64,000 bases of DNA, from positions 3,472,001 to 3,536,000 of the forward strand of contig NZ_AP025628.1 in the NCBI RefSeq assembly GCF_025999835.1. The letters are read 5' to 3'. Positions 28,825 through 36,474 of the stretch are shown here, piece after piece. Origin of the DNA: Caldinitratiruptor microaerophilus (GTDB taxonomy: Bacteria; Bacillota; Sulfobacillia; Symbiobacteriales; ZC4RG38). Position numbers and translations under genes: made by a program. The number at the start of each line of letters is the position of its first letter. The first letter of the stretch is position 1. The notes beneath the pieces were generated by a model that was not told the origin of the DNA, did no database searches, and worked only from the letters and a program-made list of their open reading frames with translations.

Positions 28825-29220
28825 TCAGAACGTGACCCCCGCCTTCAGGACGACGTTCGCGTACGGGGTGTGCTCCCCCGTGCGGACGACCGCGACCGCC
28901 CGGGCGGAGAGCGCCTTCAGCTCCTCGTGGGTGATGGTGCGGACCGGGATGGGCCCCAGGGCATCCCTGAGCCCGGCCCCCACGTGGGGGCTCACCTGCC
29001 AGGTCTCCCCGGCGACCAGGGCCTCCTCGACCTGCAGTTCGGTGAGCACGGCCCGGACCACGTCGAGGAACCGGGGCACGTCCCGGGTCACCGCGAGGTC
29101 GATCCGCCGGGTGGCCGGCGGGATCGGCAGCCCGGCGTCGCCGATGACGAGGAGGTCGCCATGACCCATGCCGGCGATGACCTCCGAGAGGGGTTGGTTG
29201 ATCAGGGTGGCCTTCTTCAC
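28825..29220 (-). CDS. rbsD: D-ribose pyranase
   Basis: 131 residues, GTG 29220 overlapping the rbsK stop by 3 bases. MKKATLINQPLSEVIAGMGH contains the catalytic His of the family, with VIGDAGLPIPP and the C-terminal HTPYANVVLKAGV also conserved. It converts the beta-pyranose form of imported ribose to the furanose form used by ribokinase. Size is normal. Confidence 0.95.
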   Translation of the reverse strand: MKKATLINQPLSEVIAGMGHGDLLVIGDAGLPIPPATRRIDLAVTRDVPRFLDVVRAVLTELQVEEALVAGETWQVSPHVGAGLRDALGPIPVRTITHEELKALSARAVAVVRTGEHTPYANVVLKAGVTF

Positions 29221-30176
29221 GGGCTAGCGCTCCTTTCCCTCAGGAAGCCCTCGAACTCGTCCCGCATGGGCATGGCTTCCTGGGCGCCCGGCCGCGTCGC
29301 CGCCAGGGCCCCGGCCGCGCAGCCCCAGGTCAGCGCCTCGCCGGCGGGCATCCCCCGGTGCAGGGCCGCGGCCAGGCCCCCCGCGAAGGCGTCGCCGGCG
29401 GCGGTGGTGTCGACGGCGTCGACGCGGAACCCCGGGTGGCGGAACTCCCCCTCCGGGCCCAGCAGGTAGGCCCCGCGGGCTCCCAGCTTGATCAGCGCCC
29501 GGCGGGCGCCCCGGCGGAGGAGGGCCTCGGCCACCGGCCGGGGATCGTCGGGGTTCACCGGCAGGCCCGTCAGGGCGGCGGCCTCACTCTCGTTCGGCGT
29601 GACGTAGTCCGCCAGCGCCAGGAGTTCCGGGGGGAGTGGACGGTCCGGCGGCGGGGCCGGCGCGGGGTCCAGGAGCACCGTCAGGCCGTGCTCACGCCCC
29701 AGGCGGGCGGCTGCCATCACGGCGGGGAGGGGGATCTCGAGCTGCAGGAGCATCACCCTCGCCGCGCGGATCGCCGGCGTGGCCCGGGCGACCTGCTCCG
29801 GGTCGACCAGGCCGTTGGCCCCCGGGATCACGATGATGCTGTTCTCGGCCTGATCGTCGACGGTGATGAGGGCGACCCCGGTCCCGCTCCCCGCCCGGCG
29901 CTCGACCCAGCGAGTCTCGACCCCGTCGCGCCGCAGCGAGGCGAGGAGCGCGTCGCCGAAGCCGTCCGCCCCCACGGCGCCCACCATGGCGACCCGGGCA
30001 CCGAGGCGAGCGGCCGCCACGGCCTGGTTGGCCCCCTTGCCGCCGGGGTGTTGTTCGAGCGCCGACCCGAGGACGGTCTCGCCGGGCAGCGGCCGGCGGG
30101 GCACCCGGGCCACCAGGTCCAGGTTGAGGCTCCCCACGACGACGATCTCCGGGAGGATCCGGGCTTCCCTTTTCAC
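29217..30176 (-). CDS. rbsK: Ribokinase
   Basis: 319 residues from GTG 30176, which overlaps the rbsR stop and has GGGAGG 8 bases upstream. PfkB-family blocks: VVGSLNLDLVARV, HPGGKGANQAVAAARLGA, anion-hole and catalytic base DTTAAGDAFAGGLAAAL near residue 250. It phosphorylates ribose to ribose 5-phosphate, feeding the pentose phosphate pathway. The order rbsR-K-D-A-C with overlaps indicates one transcript. Confidence 0.95.
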   Translation of the reverse strand: MKREARILPEIVVVGSLNLDLVARVPRRPLPGETVLGSALEQHPGGKGANQAVAAARLGARVAMVGAVGADGFGDALLASLRRDGVETRWVERRAGSGTGVALITVDDQAENSIIVIPGANGLVDPEQVARATPAIRAARVMLLQLEIPLPAVMAAARLGREHGLTVLLDPAPAPPPDRPLPPELLALADYVTPNESEAAALTGLPVNPDDPRPVAEALLRRGARRALIKLGARGAYLLGPEGEFRHPGFRVDAVDTTAAGDAFAGGLAAALHRGMPAGEALTWGCAAGALAATRPGAQEAMPMRDEFEGFLRERSASP

Positions 30177-31186
30177 TGTCCGTCCCTCCCCGCGCCGCAC
30201 GATCGCCGGACCACCAGGCGGGCCGGCAGGACGACCCGGCGCGGCTCCGGCGGCGCCTTGCCGGCGAGACGCTCGAGGAGCATCCGGGCGGCCCGCTCGC
30301 CCATCTCATAGGTCGGCTGGGCGACGGTCGTGAGGGGTGGGTTCAGCATGCCCGCGAGGGGGATATCGTCGTAGCCCACCACCGCCACGTCGTCGGGTAC
30401 CCGCAGGCCCAGTTCCGCGGCCGCCCGCAGGACGCCGATCGCCATGAGGTCGTTGGCCGCCACCACGGCCGTCGGCCGGTCGGGAGAGCCCAGGAGGGCT
30501 CGCCCGGCCGCGTAGCCGCCGTCGTACGTGAAGTCGCCGGCCCGGATGTGGCCCGGGTCGGGGTTCAACCCCGCCTCGGCGAGGGCCGCCAGGTAGCCGG
30601 CGAGGCGGTCCTCGGACGTACCCGACCCCGCCGAACCGCCCACGAAGGCGATCCGGCGGTGGCCCAGGCCGAGAAGGTGCCGGGTGGCGGTGCGGACCCC
30701 CTCCCGGTTGTCCACCACCACGGCGTCGGCCTCGGCGCCCGGGGGCACCCGGTCGACGAAGACTACCGCGGGGAAGTCGGCCCGGGCGATCCGGTGCCCG
30801 ACCGCCGCGCTCGAAGCGATGAGGACCAGGCCGTCCACCTGCCGCTGGCGGAGGATCGCGAGGTAGTGCTCCTCGTGGGCCGGGTCCCGGTCCGTGTTGC
30901 AGAGGATGACGGCGTAGCCGGCCCGGGCGGCGGCGTCCTCGACGCCCCGGGCGATGGCCGGGAAGAACGGGTTCGTGATGTCCGGCAGCAGAAGCCCCAG
31001 GGTGTGCGTGGCCTTGGAGACGAGGCTTCGGGCCACGTGGCTGGGGCGGAAGTGGAGCTGGGCGGCCGCGGCCAGCACGCGCGCCCGGGTAGCGGGACTG
31101 ACGTACCCGCTGCCGTTCAGCGCGCGGGAGACCGTGGACTGGCTGACCCCGGCTGCTCGCGCCACGTCCCGGATGGTGGCTGCCAC
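30173..31186 (-). CDS. rbsR: LacI-family ribose operon repressor
   Basis: 337 residues from GTG 31186 (VAATIRDVARAAGVSQSTVS) after GGGGGG. The upstream in-frame ATG at 31222 lies inside the operator, so it is unlikely to be the start. LacI HTH with ARSLVSKATHTLGLLLPDI hinge, then a sugar-binding domain (ITNPFFPAIARGVEDAA, NDLMAIGVLRAAAELGLRVPDDV). It should repress its own operon and rbsB through two palindromic sites; ribose is the expected inducer. Confidence 0.93.
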   Translation of the reverse strand: MAATIRDVARAAGVSQSTVSRALNGSGYVSPATRARVLAAAAQLHFRPSHVARSLVSKATHTLGLLLPDITNPFFPAIARGVEDAAARAGYAVILCNTDRDPAHEEHYLAILRQRQVDGLVLIASSAAVGHRIARADFPAVVFVDRVPPGAEADAVVVDNREGVRTATRHLLGLGHRRIAFVGGSAGSGTSEDRLAGYLAALAEAGLNPDPGHIRAGDFTYDGGYAAGRALLGSPDRPTAVVAANDLMAIGVLRAAAELGLRVPDDVAVVGYDDIPLAGMLNPPLTTVAQPTYEMGERAARMLLERLAGKAPPEPRRVVLPARLVVRRSCGAGRDGQ

Positions 31187-31205
31187 GATCGGGCCCCCCT
31201 GCGGA

Positions 31206-31223
31206 TGTGGAACCGATTCCACA
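31206..31223. promoter_or_regulatory. LacI-type operator upstream of rbsR
   Basis: TGTGGAA-CCGA-TTCCACA at 31206-31223, a perfect palindrome apart from its centre and with a central CG, 20 bases before the rbsR GTG. It matches the site before rbsB. Autoregulation is inferred. Confidence 0.8.
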
Positions 31224-31454
31224 GGATCGCCTCAATGTTTCGCAGGGGGCCTGCGCCTTTCCTGCCGTCAGACCGTCGCTGCGACCCGTCGATTTCTGCC
31301 AGCGAGGGGACCCACCGGGTGCCGGCACCGGGGGGAGCCTGCCGGCGCCCGATTGCCGGTTGGGCCTGGTCCTGTCCAGGGTTGTGTGCCGGTCCTTTGT
31401 ACGGAAGAAGGAATTGCGTCCGGCGCCGAGAATATACCAAAGTCGATATCAAAT

Positions 31455-31462
31455 CGTATACG
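31455..31462. promoter_or_regulatory. Possible GntR/FCD operator upstream of the FAH gene
   Basis: The perfect palindrome CGTATACG (inside ATCGTATACGG) lies about 110 bases before the FAH start. FadR/FCD-type GntR proteins often bind GTATAC-centred palindromes, and such a regulator is encoded two genes downstream. The rest of 31224-31570 shows only a short CCAGC-TTGT-GCTGG hairpin at about 31479-31493. Confidence 0.4.
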
Positions 31463-31570
31463 GAGGTGGTGGACTGCAGTTGGCCCAGCTTGTGGCTGGG
31501 AGAGGCGCAGGTGGGTGCGGAATCTGCTTTGGATTCTGATCCTTTATCCAACACGTGAGGGTAGCACAAG

Positions 31571-32326
31571 ATGAAATTCATGCGGTTTCTGACGCCAGAC
31601 GGCCCGCGGTTCGGCCTCGTGGCCGGTGACGAGCTGCGCGAGCTGGACGGGGACATCTTCGGCGGGTGGCGCGAGACCGGGCGCACGTTCGACGCCCGCA
31701 ACGTGAAGGTCCTTCCGCCGGTGGTGCCCGGCAAGGTGATCGCGATCGGCCTCAACTACCTCGCGCACGCTCAGGAGAAGTCCCGCGATGTCCCCGAGGA
31801 GCCCATGATGTTCATGGTCTCGCCGACGGCGATCGTGGCGCACGACGAACCGGTCGTGCTGAAGCACCCGGAACACGTGACCGAGCACGAGGCGGAGCTC
31901 GTCGTGGTGATCGGGAAGGAAGGCCGGGACATCCCGGAGGAACGGGCGCTCGAGCACGTCTTCGGGTACACCATCGGCAACGACGTGTCCGACCGGACCC
32001 TGCAGTACAAGGACAAGCAGTTCACCCGGGCCAAGTCCTTCCACACGTACAAGCCGCTCGGGCCGGTGATCGAGACCGAGGTCGACCCCACCGACCTCGG
32101 GATCCGCCTCTGGCTGAACGGCGAGCTCAGGCAGGACTCCCGCACTTCGCTTCTCATCCACGGTGTTCCGAAGCTGATCCGCGTCATCTCGGAGGTCATG
32201 ACCCTCTATCCCGGGGACCTGATCTTCACCGGGACGCCGGCCGGCGTGAGCCCCATCAAGGCCGGAGACGTGATGGAGATCGAGATCGAGGGGATCGGCC
32301 GGCTGCGCAATCCGGTGAGAGCCTGA
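31571..32326 (+). CDS. Fumarylacetoacetate hydrolase family protein
   Basis: 251 residues from ATG 31571. FAH-fold blocks: KVIAIGLNYLAHAQE near 55, the metal-binding acidic cluster EHEAELVVVIGK near 100, GYTIGNDVSDRTLQ near 137 and TLYPGDLIFTGTPAGVSPIK near 215. Members cleave or hydrate 2-oxo acids and related C-C bonds (acylpyruvase, oxaloacetate decarboxylase, 2-hydroxyhepta-diene-dioate isomerase); the substrate cannot be told from sequence. A GntR regulator follows, suggesting control by a catabolite. Confidence 0.9.
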   Translation: MKFMRFLTPDGPRFGLVAGDELRELDGDIFGGWRETGRTFDARNVKVLPPVVPGKVIAIGLNYLAHAQEKSRDVPEEPMMFMVSPTAIVAHDEPVVLKHPEHVTEHEAELVVVIGKEGRDIPEERALEHVFGYTIGNDVSDRTLQYKDKQFTRAKSFHTYKPLGPVIETEVDPTDLGIRLWLNGELRQDSRTSLLIHGVPKLIRVISEVMTLYPGDLIFTGTPAGVSPIKAGDVMEIEIEGIGRLRNPVRA

Positions 32327-32397
32327 ACGTGCCGCCCGCCGGTTCGCCAGGCAGTGCCTCGGCAAGACCCGGGCGGGAGGTGGCGGGCGACGCACCG

Positions 32398-33066
32398 ATG
32401 TCCAAGCAGGAGCGAGCGTACCAGGTGATCCGGGAACGGATCCTGGGTGGCGTCTACGGCCCGGGGTTCCGGCTCGTGATCAACCAGCTGGCCAGGGAGA
32501 TGGGCCTGAGCCCCATCCCGGTGCGAGAGGCGATCCGGCGGATGGAGGCGGAGGGCCTCGTCCTCTTCAACCGGAACACGGGCGCCGTCGTGGCTCCGAT
32601 GGACCCGAGCGCGTACGTGGAGACCCTGGAGGCCCTTGCGGTGATCGAGGGCTACGCGACCCGCGTGAGCGCGCCGCACCTGGGGGCGCCCGACCTCGCG
32701 CGGCTGCGCGACATCAACGCCCGGATGCGGCAGGCCATGGAGTCGCTGGACTTCGTCAGCTTCGGCCGGCTCAACCGGGAGTTCCACTCGGCCATCTACG
32801 AGCGGTGTCCCAACGCGTACCTGGTCGACATGATCCGTCGTGCCTGGCAGCGCATGGACCAGGTGCGGCACAGCACGTTCGGCTTCATTCCCGGGCGCGC
32901 CCGGAACTCGGTGGAGGAGCACGACCTCCTCGTCCGCGAGCTCGAGGCCGGGGCACCCGGGGAAGTGATCGAGGAGCTCGTCCGGGAGCACAAGATGAAC
33001 ACGATGCGGTACTTCCGCGAGTGGGCCAGCCGGAATCTCCACGCCCCCGCCGGCCCGGGAGCGTGA
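32398..33066 (+). CDS. GntR-family (FadR/FCD) transcription regulator
   Basis: 222 residues from ATG 32398; the upstream GTG codons 32329 and 32380 in the same frame sit closer to ribosome-binding-like sequences and are possible. Winged helix QVIRERILGGVYGPGFRLVI...LSPIPVREAIRRMEAEGLV at residues 8-60, then an all-helical FCD domain with metal-ligand-like positions in NREFHSAIYERC and VEEHDLLVREL. It probably senses a carboxylic acid and controls the FAH gene. Confidence 0.9.
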   Translation: MSKQERAYQVIRERILGGVYGPGFRLVINQLAREMGLSPIPVREAIRRMEAEGLVLFNRNTGAVVAPMDPSAYVETLEALAVIEGYATRVSAPHLGAPDLARLRDINARMRQAMESLDFVSFGRLNREFHSAIYERCPNAYLVDMIRRAWQRMDQVRHSTFGFIPGRARNSVEEHDLLVRELEAGAPGEVIEELVREHKMNTMRYFREWASRNLHAPAGPGA

Positions 33067-33085
33067 GCCCCACGGCGGCCGGCGC

Positions 33086-33412
33086 CTAACCGGGCGGCCG
33101 GTTCTGCGCCTGGGCCTCCGGGGCGGACGGCGGAGGGGGGGCCGGCGGGGCGTCACCCGCCTCCGCCTCCCGGACGGGGACACGGCGGGCGAGCTCCTGG
33201 GAGAACTCGTACCGGGCTTCCGCCAGCACGTTGTCGACCTCCTCGCGCACCTCGGCGGCCAGCGTCTGGGCTCGCTCGCTGGCGATCAGCATGGCCACGA
33301 TCCCGCGCCGGAGCGCGGCGCGAAGACCCTTGCGCACCGCCGGCCACAGGGCGCCCCCCACCGCGCCCGCTCCCAGGCCGAGGAGGAAGAGACCGAGGTC
33401 GCGCCGGTTCAC
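33086..33412 (-). CDS. Small membrane-anchored hypothetical protein
   Basis: 108 residues, ATG 33412 overlapping the stop of the upstream P-type ATPase. N-terminal helix LFLLGLGAGAVGGALW, a basic segment, an amphipathic helix (AEVREEVDNVLAEARYEFSQEL) and a Pro-rich end. It resembles short DUF5132/YtxH-type proteins; the first gene of this operon encodes another protein of this type. A helper or regulator of the ATPases is possible. Confidence 0.6.
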   Translation of the reverse strand: MNRRDLGLFLLGLGAGAVGGALWPAVRKGLRAALRRGIVAMLIASERAQTLAAEVREEVDNVLAEARYEFSQELARRVPVREAEAGDAPPAPPPPSAPEAQAQNRPPG

Positions 33413-36315
33413 TCGGCTCGCCTCCCGAACTGTCCAGTGGCTACCTGCCTAGCCTCACCCCGCCACGTGTCCCTTATGCGAGTCGGGGGCGGGTGCGCGG
33501 GCCGGTGGCCCACGGCCGCCTCGCAGGCTGTCCCGAGCCAGGCGGCGGCCAGCACCGCCAGCCAGTCGGCCAGTCCCAGAGGGGCAAGACCGAAGGCGCT
33601 GCGGAGGGACGGCAGGTAGATGGGCGCCAGCACCACGGTGGACGCGGACCCGTACGCGACGCGCAGGAGCGGGCTCGTCGGCAGTCTCAGAGGCCGCCCG
33701 TCAGGACCCGACGCCCGCAGGTCGCGGGCGTACCGGAGCTTGGCCGTCGCCAGCGCTGCCAGGGCGAGGGAGTGCGCCTTCGCCGCGCCCAGGCCGAGCG
33801 CCAGGGCGCCTGCGTGCAGCGCCACCACGCCCAGGCCGATCCCGATCGCCCGCGCCAGGATCCGCCGGCGGACCGGAGGCGGAAGGACGTCCTCCCGGGG
33901 ATCGGCCGGTGACCGGTCGAGGGCGGCGGGGTCCGGACCGTCGATGGCGAGGGCGAGGCTGACCAGCCCGTCGCAGGCCACGTTGGACCAGAGGAGGAGC
34001 GCCGGGGGAATCGGCAGCGGCAGCCCGGCCGCCAGCGGCACCAGGCTCGCCAGTGCCTCGCCGGCGTTGGTGGCGAGGCTGTAGCGGACCGAACGGCCGA
34101 TGTTGTCGTGCGCGGACCGCCCGAGCTGCAAGGCCCGGACGATGGCGGGGAACTGGTCGTCGACCAGGACCAGCTGAGCCGCGCCGCGTGTGACGTCGGT
34201 TCCGCCGCGGCCCATCGCGATGCCGGCGTCGGCCGCGTGGATGGCTGGCGCGTCGTTCACGCCGTCGCCGGTCATGGCGACGACCTCCCCCCGGGCCTGC
34301 AGTGCCCGCACCACCCGCAACTTGTGTTCCGGGGCCACACGGGCACACACGGCCAGCCGCTCCCCGCAGGCGGAGAGCTCGGCGTCGGACATCCGCTCGA
34401 TCTCCGTCCCGGTGAGCACGAGCCCCCCGTCTGCGAGCAGGCCCGTTTCCTCGGCGATGGCGCGGGCGGTCGCGGGGTGGTCGCCGGTGAGCATGACGAC
34501 CCGCACCCCCGCCCGGCGGCACGCCGCCAACGCCTCAGGGACGCCGGGGCGGGGCGGGTCCGCCAGGCCCACAAGACCCAGCAGGATCAGATCTCGCTCG
34601 ATGTCATCGGCCACCGGGGGACCGGTGTAGCGCTCGAGGGGCCGGCACGCGACGGCGAGCACCCGCAGGGCCCGCTGCGCCATCGCGTCGGCCGCCTCCT
34701 GGGCCGCAGCCCGCGCCGCCCCGTCCAGGCCCACGACCTCCCCATCCCGCAGCTCCTGCGTGCACCGCGCGAGGACAGCTTCCGGCGCGCCCTTGACGAA
34801 CACCTGCACCCCCTGACCGTCGCGGCATACCACCGTCATGCGGCGCCGGCCCGACGAGAAGGGAATCTCGCCGATACGGGGGTGGCGGGCGCGCACGGCC
34901 CCCGGGTCGACCCCCACGGCCGCCGCGGCGGTGACCAGCGCCGCCTCGGTCGAATCGCCCGTCACGCCGTTCCCCCCGGGGGGGACGTGGGCGTCGCTGG
35001 CCAGGCAGGCCGCGCGGAGAAGCGGCAGGAGACGGTCTCGATCTGCCGGGGCGCAGGGGAAGTCCAGCATCTGCCCGCCTGCGTAGGCGGCCCGCAGGGT
35101 CATCTCGTTCCGGGTGAGGGTCCCCGTCTTGTCGGTGCAGATGACCGTCGTGGCACCGAGGCTTTCCACTGCCGAGAGCCGGCGGGCGAGCGCGCCTGCG
35201 CCGGCCATGCGGCTCACGGCGGCCGAAAGGGCGATGGTGACGGTGATGGGCAGGCCCTGCGGGATGCTGGCCACCGCGCTCGAAAGTGCAGGCACCAACG
35301 CCTCGCGGGCCCCGGAGCCCCGGGCTACGGCCGCCACCACTCCCGCGCCCCCGAGAACCAGCACGGCGAGGATGAGCACCCGCACGAGGCGCTGAAGGCG
35401 CAACTGGAGGAACGGCACCTCCGTGGCGACGGCGTCGAGCACGGCCGCGATGCGCCCCATCTCGGTCCGCATCCCCGTCGCGACGACGATGGCCCGAGCG
35501 CGCCCGCCGGTGACGAGCGTGCCCATGAACACGAGGTTGGCCCGGTCCCCCACCGGGGTCGCCCGGGGGCACAGCACCCCCGGGTCCTTGGCGACTGGAG
35601 CCGACTCACCGGTCAGCGAGCTCTCGTCGACCGTGAGGTCGGAGGCCAGGACCAACCGGGCGTCCGCCGGTACCCGCTCGCCCGCCTGGAGGAGGATCAG
35701 GTCGCCGGGGACCAGGTCGGCCGCGGGGACCACGACTTCCCGCCCGTCCCGCTGAACCCGGGCGACGGGGGCCTCCATCCGGGTCAGGAGTTCCGCGGCC
35801 CGTCCCGCCCGCAGTTCCTGCCGGATCCCGATGCCCGACGTGACGCAGGCGATGGCGATGCTGCTCGCTGCCTCGAGGGCCTGGCCGAGCGCCAGCGACG
35901 CGCCCCCGGCGCCCAGCAGGAGGAGGACGACGGGGTTGCGCAACTGCCGGGTGGCGAGCTGCCACACCCCCGGCCGCGGCCGGGTGCGGATGCGGTTCGG
36001 ACCCCACGCCGCCAGGCGGCGCCGCGCCTCGGCCCGGGACAGTCCCCCGGGCGACTCGACGTCCAGCGCGGCGAGGAGGTCTGGCAGCGGGAGGGCGTGC
36101 CACGGCTGCCCGGGCGGCGTCTCGGGCGGGCCGGCGGTCTCCGGGGGCGCGACGGCCGGTGCCTCCGGGGGTGCTCCGGCATAAGTCTCCGGAGTATCCG
36201 GAGCCGGGCGCCAGGGCGCCCCCGTCGCCCGGAGCAGCACGTCGAGGGCCAACGCCGAGGCGTCGTAGAGCACCAGCACACGCCCCGTGCGGGGATTGGG
36301 CCGGACGTCGGCCAC
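33409..36315 (-). CDS. Cation-transporting P-type ATPase 2 (N-terminus uncertain)
   Basis: 968 residues from GTG 36315. Actuator motif SLTGESAPV, phosphorylation site ICTDKTGTLT, KGAPE in the nucleotide domain and hinge MTGDGVNDAPAI are all present, as in Ca2+-type (P2) pumps. The M4 motif is IPQGLP where the usual P2 motif is PEGLP, so one cation-ligand glutamate is Gln. Homology to the upstream ATPase continues before the GTG (PFGWSPDRRYHSLPGRLLIR, 36366-36440), back to the previous gene's stop, but no standard start codon exists there. Its substrate is not determined. Confidence 0.88.
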   Translation of the reverse strand: MADVRPNPRTGRVLVLYDASALALDVLLRATGAPWRPAPDTPETYAGAPPEAPAVAPPETAGPPETPPGQPWHALPLPDLLAALDVESPGGLSRAEARRRLAAWGPNRIRTRPRPGVWQLATRQLRNPVVLLLLGAGGASLALGQALEAASSIAIACVTSGIGIRQELRAGRAAELLTRMEAPVARVQRDGREVVVPAADLVPGDLILLQAGERVPADARLVLASDLTVDESSLTGESAPVAKDPGVLCPRATPVGDRANLVFMGTLVTGGRARAIVVATGMRTEMGRIAAVLDAVATEVPFLQLRLQRLVRVLILAVLVLGGAGVVAAVARGSGAREALVPALSSAVASIPQGLPITVTIALSAAVSRMAGAGALARRLSAVESLGATTVICTDKTGTLTRNEMTLRAAYAGGQMLDFPCAPADRDRLLPLLRAACLASDAHVPPGGNGVTGDSTEAALVTAAAAVGVDPGAVRARHPRIGEIPFSSGRRRMTVVCRDGQGVQVFVKGAPEAVLARCTQELRDGEVVGLDGAARAAAQEAADAMAQRALRVLAVACRPLERYTGPPVADDIERDLILLGLVGLADPPRPGVPEALAACRRAGVRVVMLTGDHPATARAIAEETGLLADGGLVLTGTEIERMSDAELSACGERLAVCARVAPEHKLRVVRALQARGEVVAMTGDGVNDAPAIHAADAGIAMGRGGTDVTRGAAQLVLVDDQFPAIVRALQLGRSAHDNIGRSVRYSLATNAGEALASLVPLAAGLPLPIPPALLLWSNVACDGLVSLALAIDGPDPAALDRSPADPREDVLPPPVRRRILARAIGIGLGVVALHAGALALGLGAAKAHSLALAALATAKLRYARDLRASGPDGRPLRLPTSPLLRVAYGSASTVVLAPIYLPSLRSAFGLAPLGLADWLAVLAAAWLGTACEAAVGHRPAHPPPTRIRDTWRGEARQVATGQFGRRAE

Positions 36316-36474
36316 CCCCGCCAGGCCCCGGAGGCGGCTCTTCAGCTCGGCTCCCAGGGCCGGGTTACGGTAGAGGCCGTCAACCCGGATGAGGAGCCGC
36401 CCCGGCAGGCTGTGGTAGCGACGGTCCGGGCTCCACCCGAACGGGGCCGCCTGTTCGATTTGCGGCTGCGTGGG

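Noticed and set aside
26124-28835. Plus-strand open frame of 903 codons
   Set aside because: Lies opposite rbsC and rbsA, whose motifs are unambiguous; composition typical of antisense frames.
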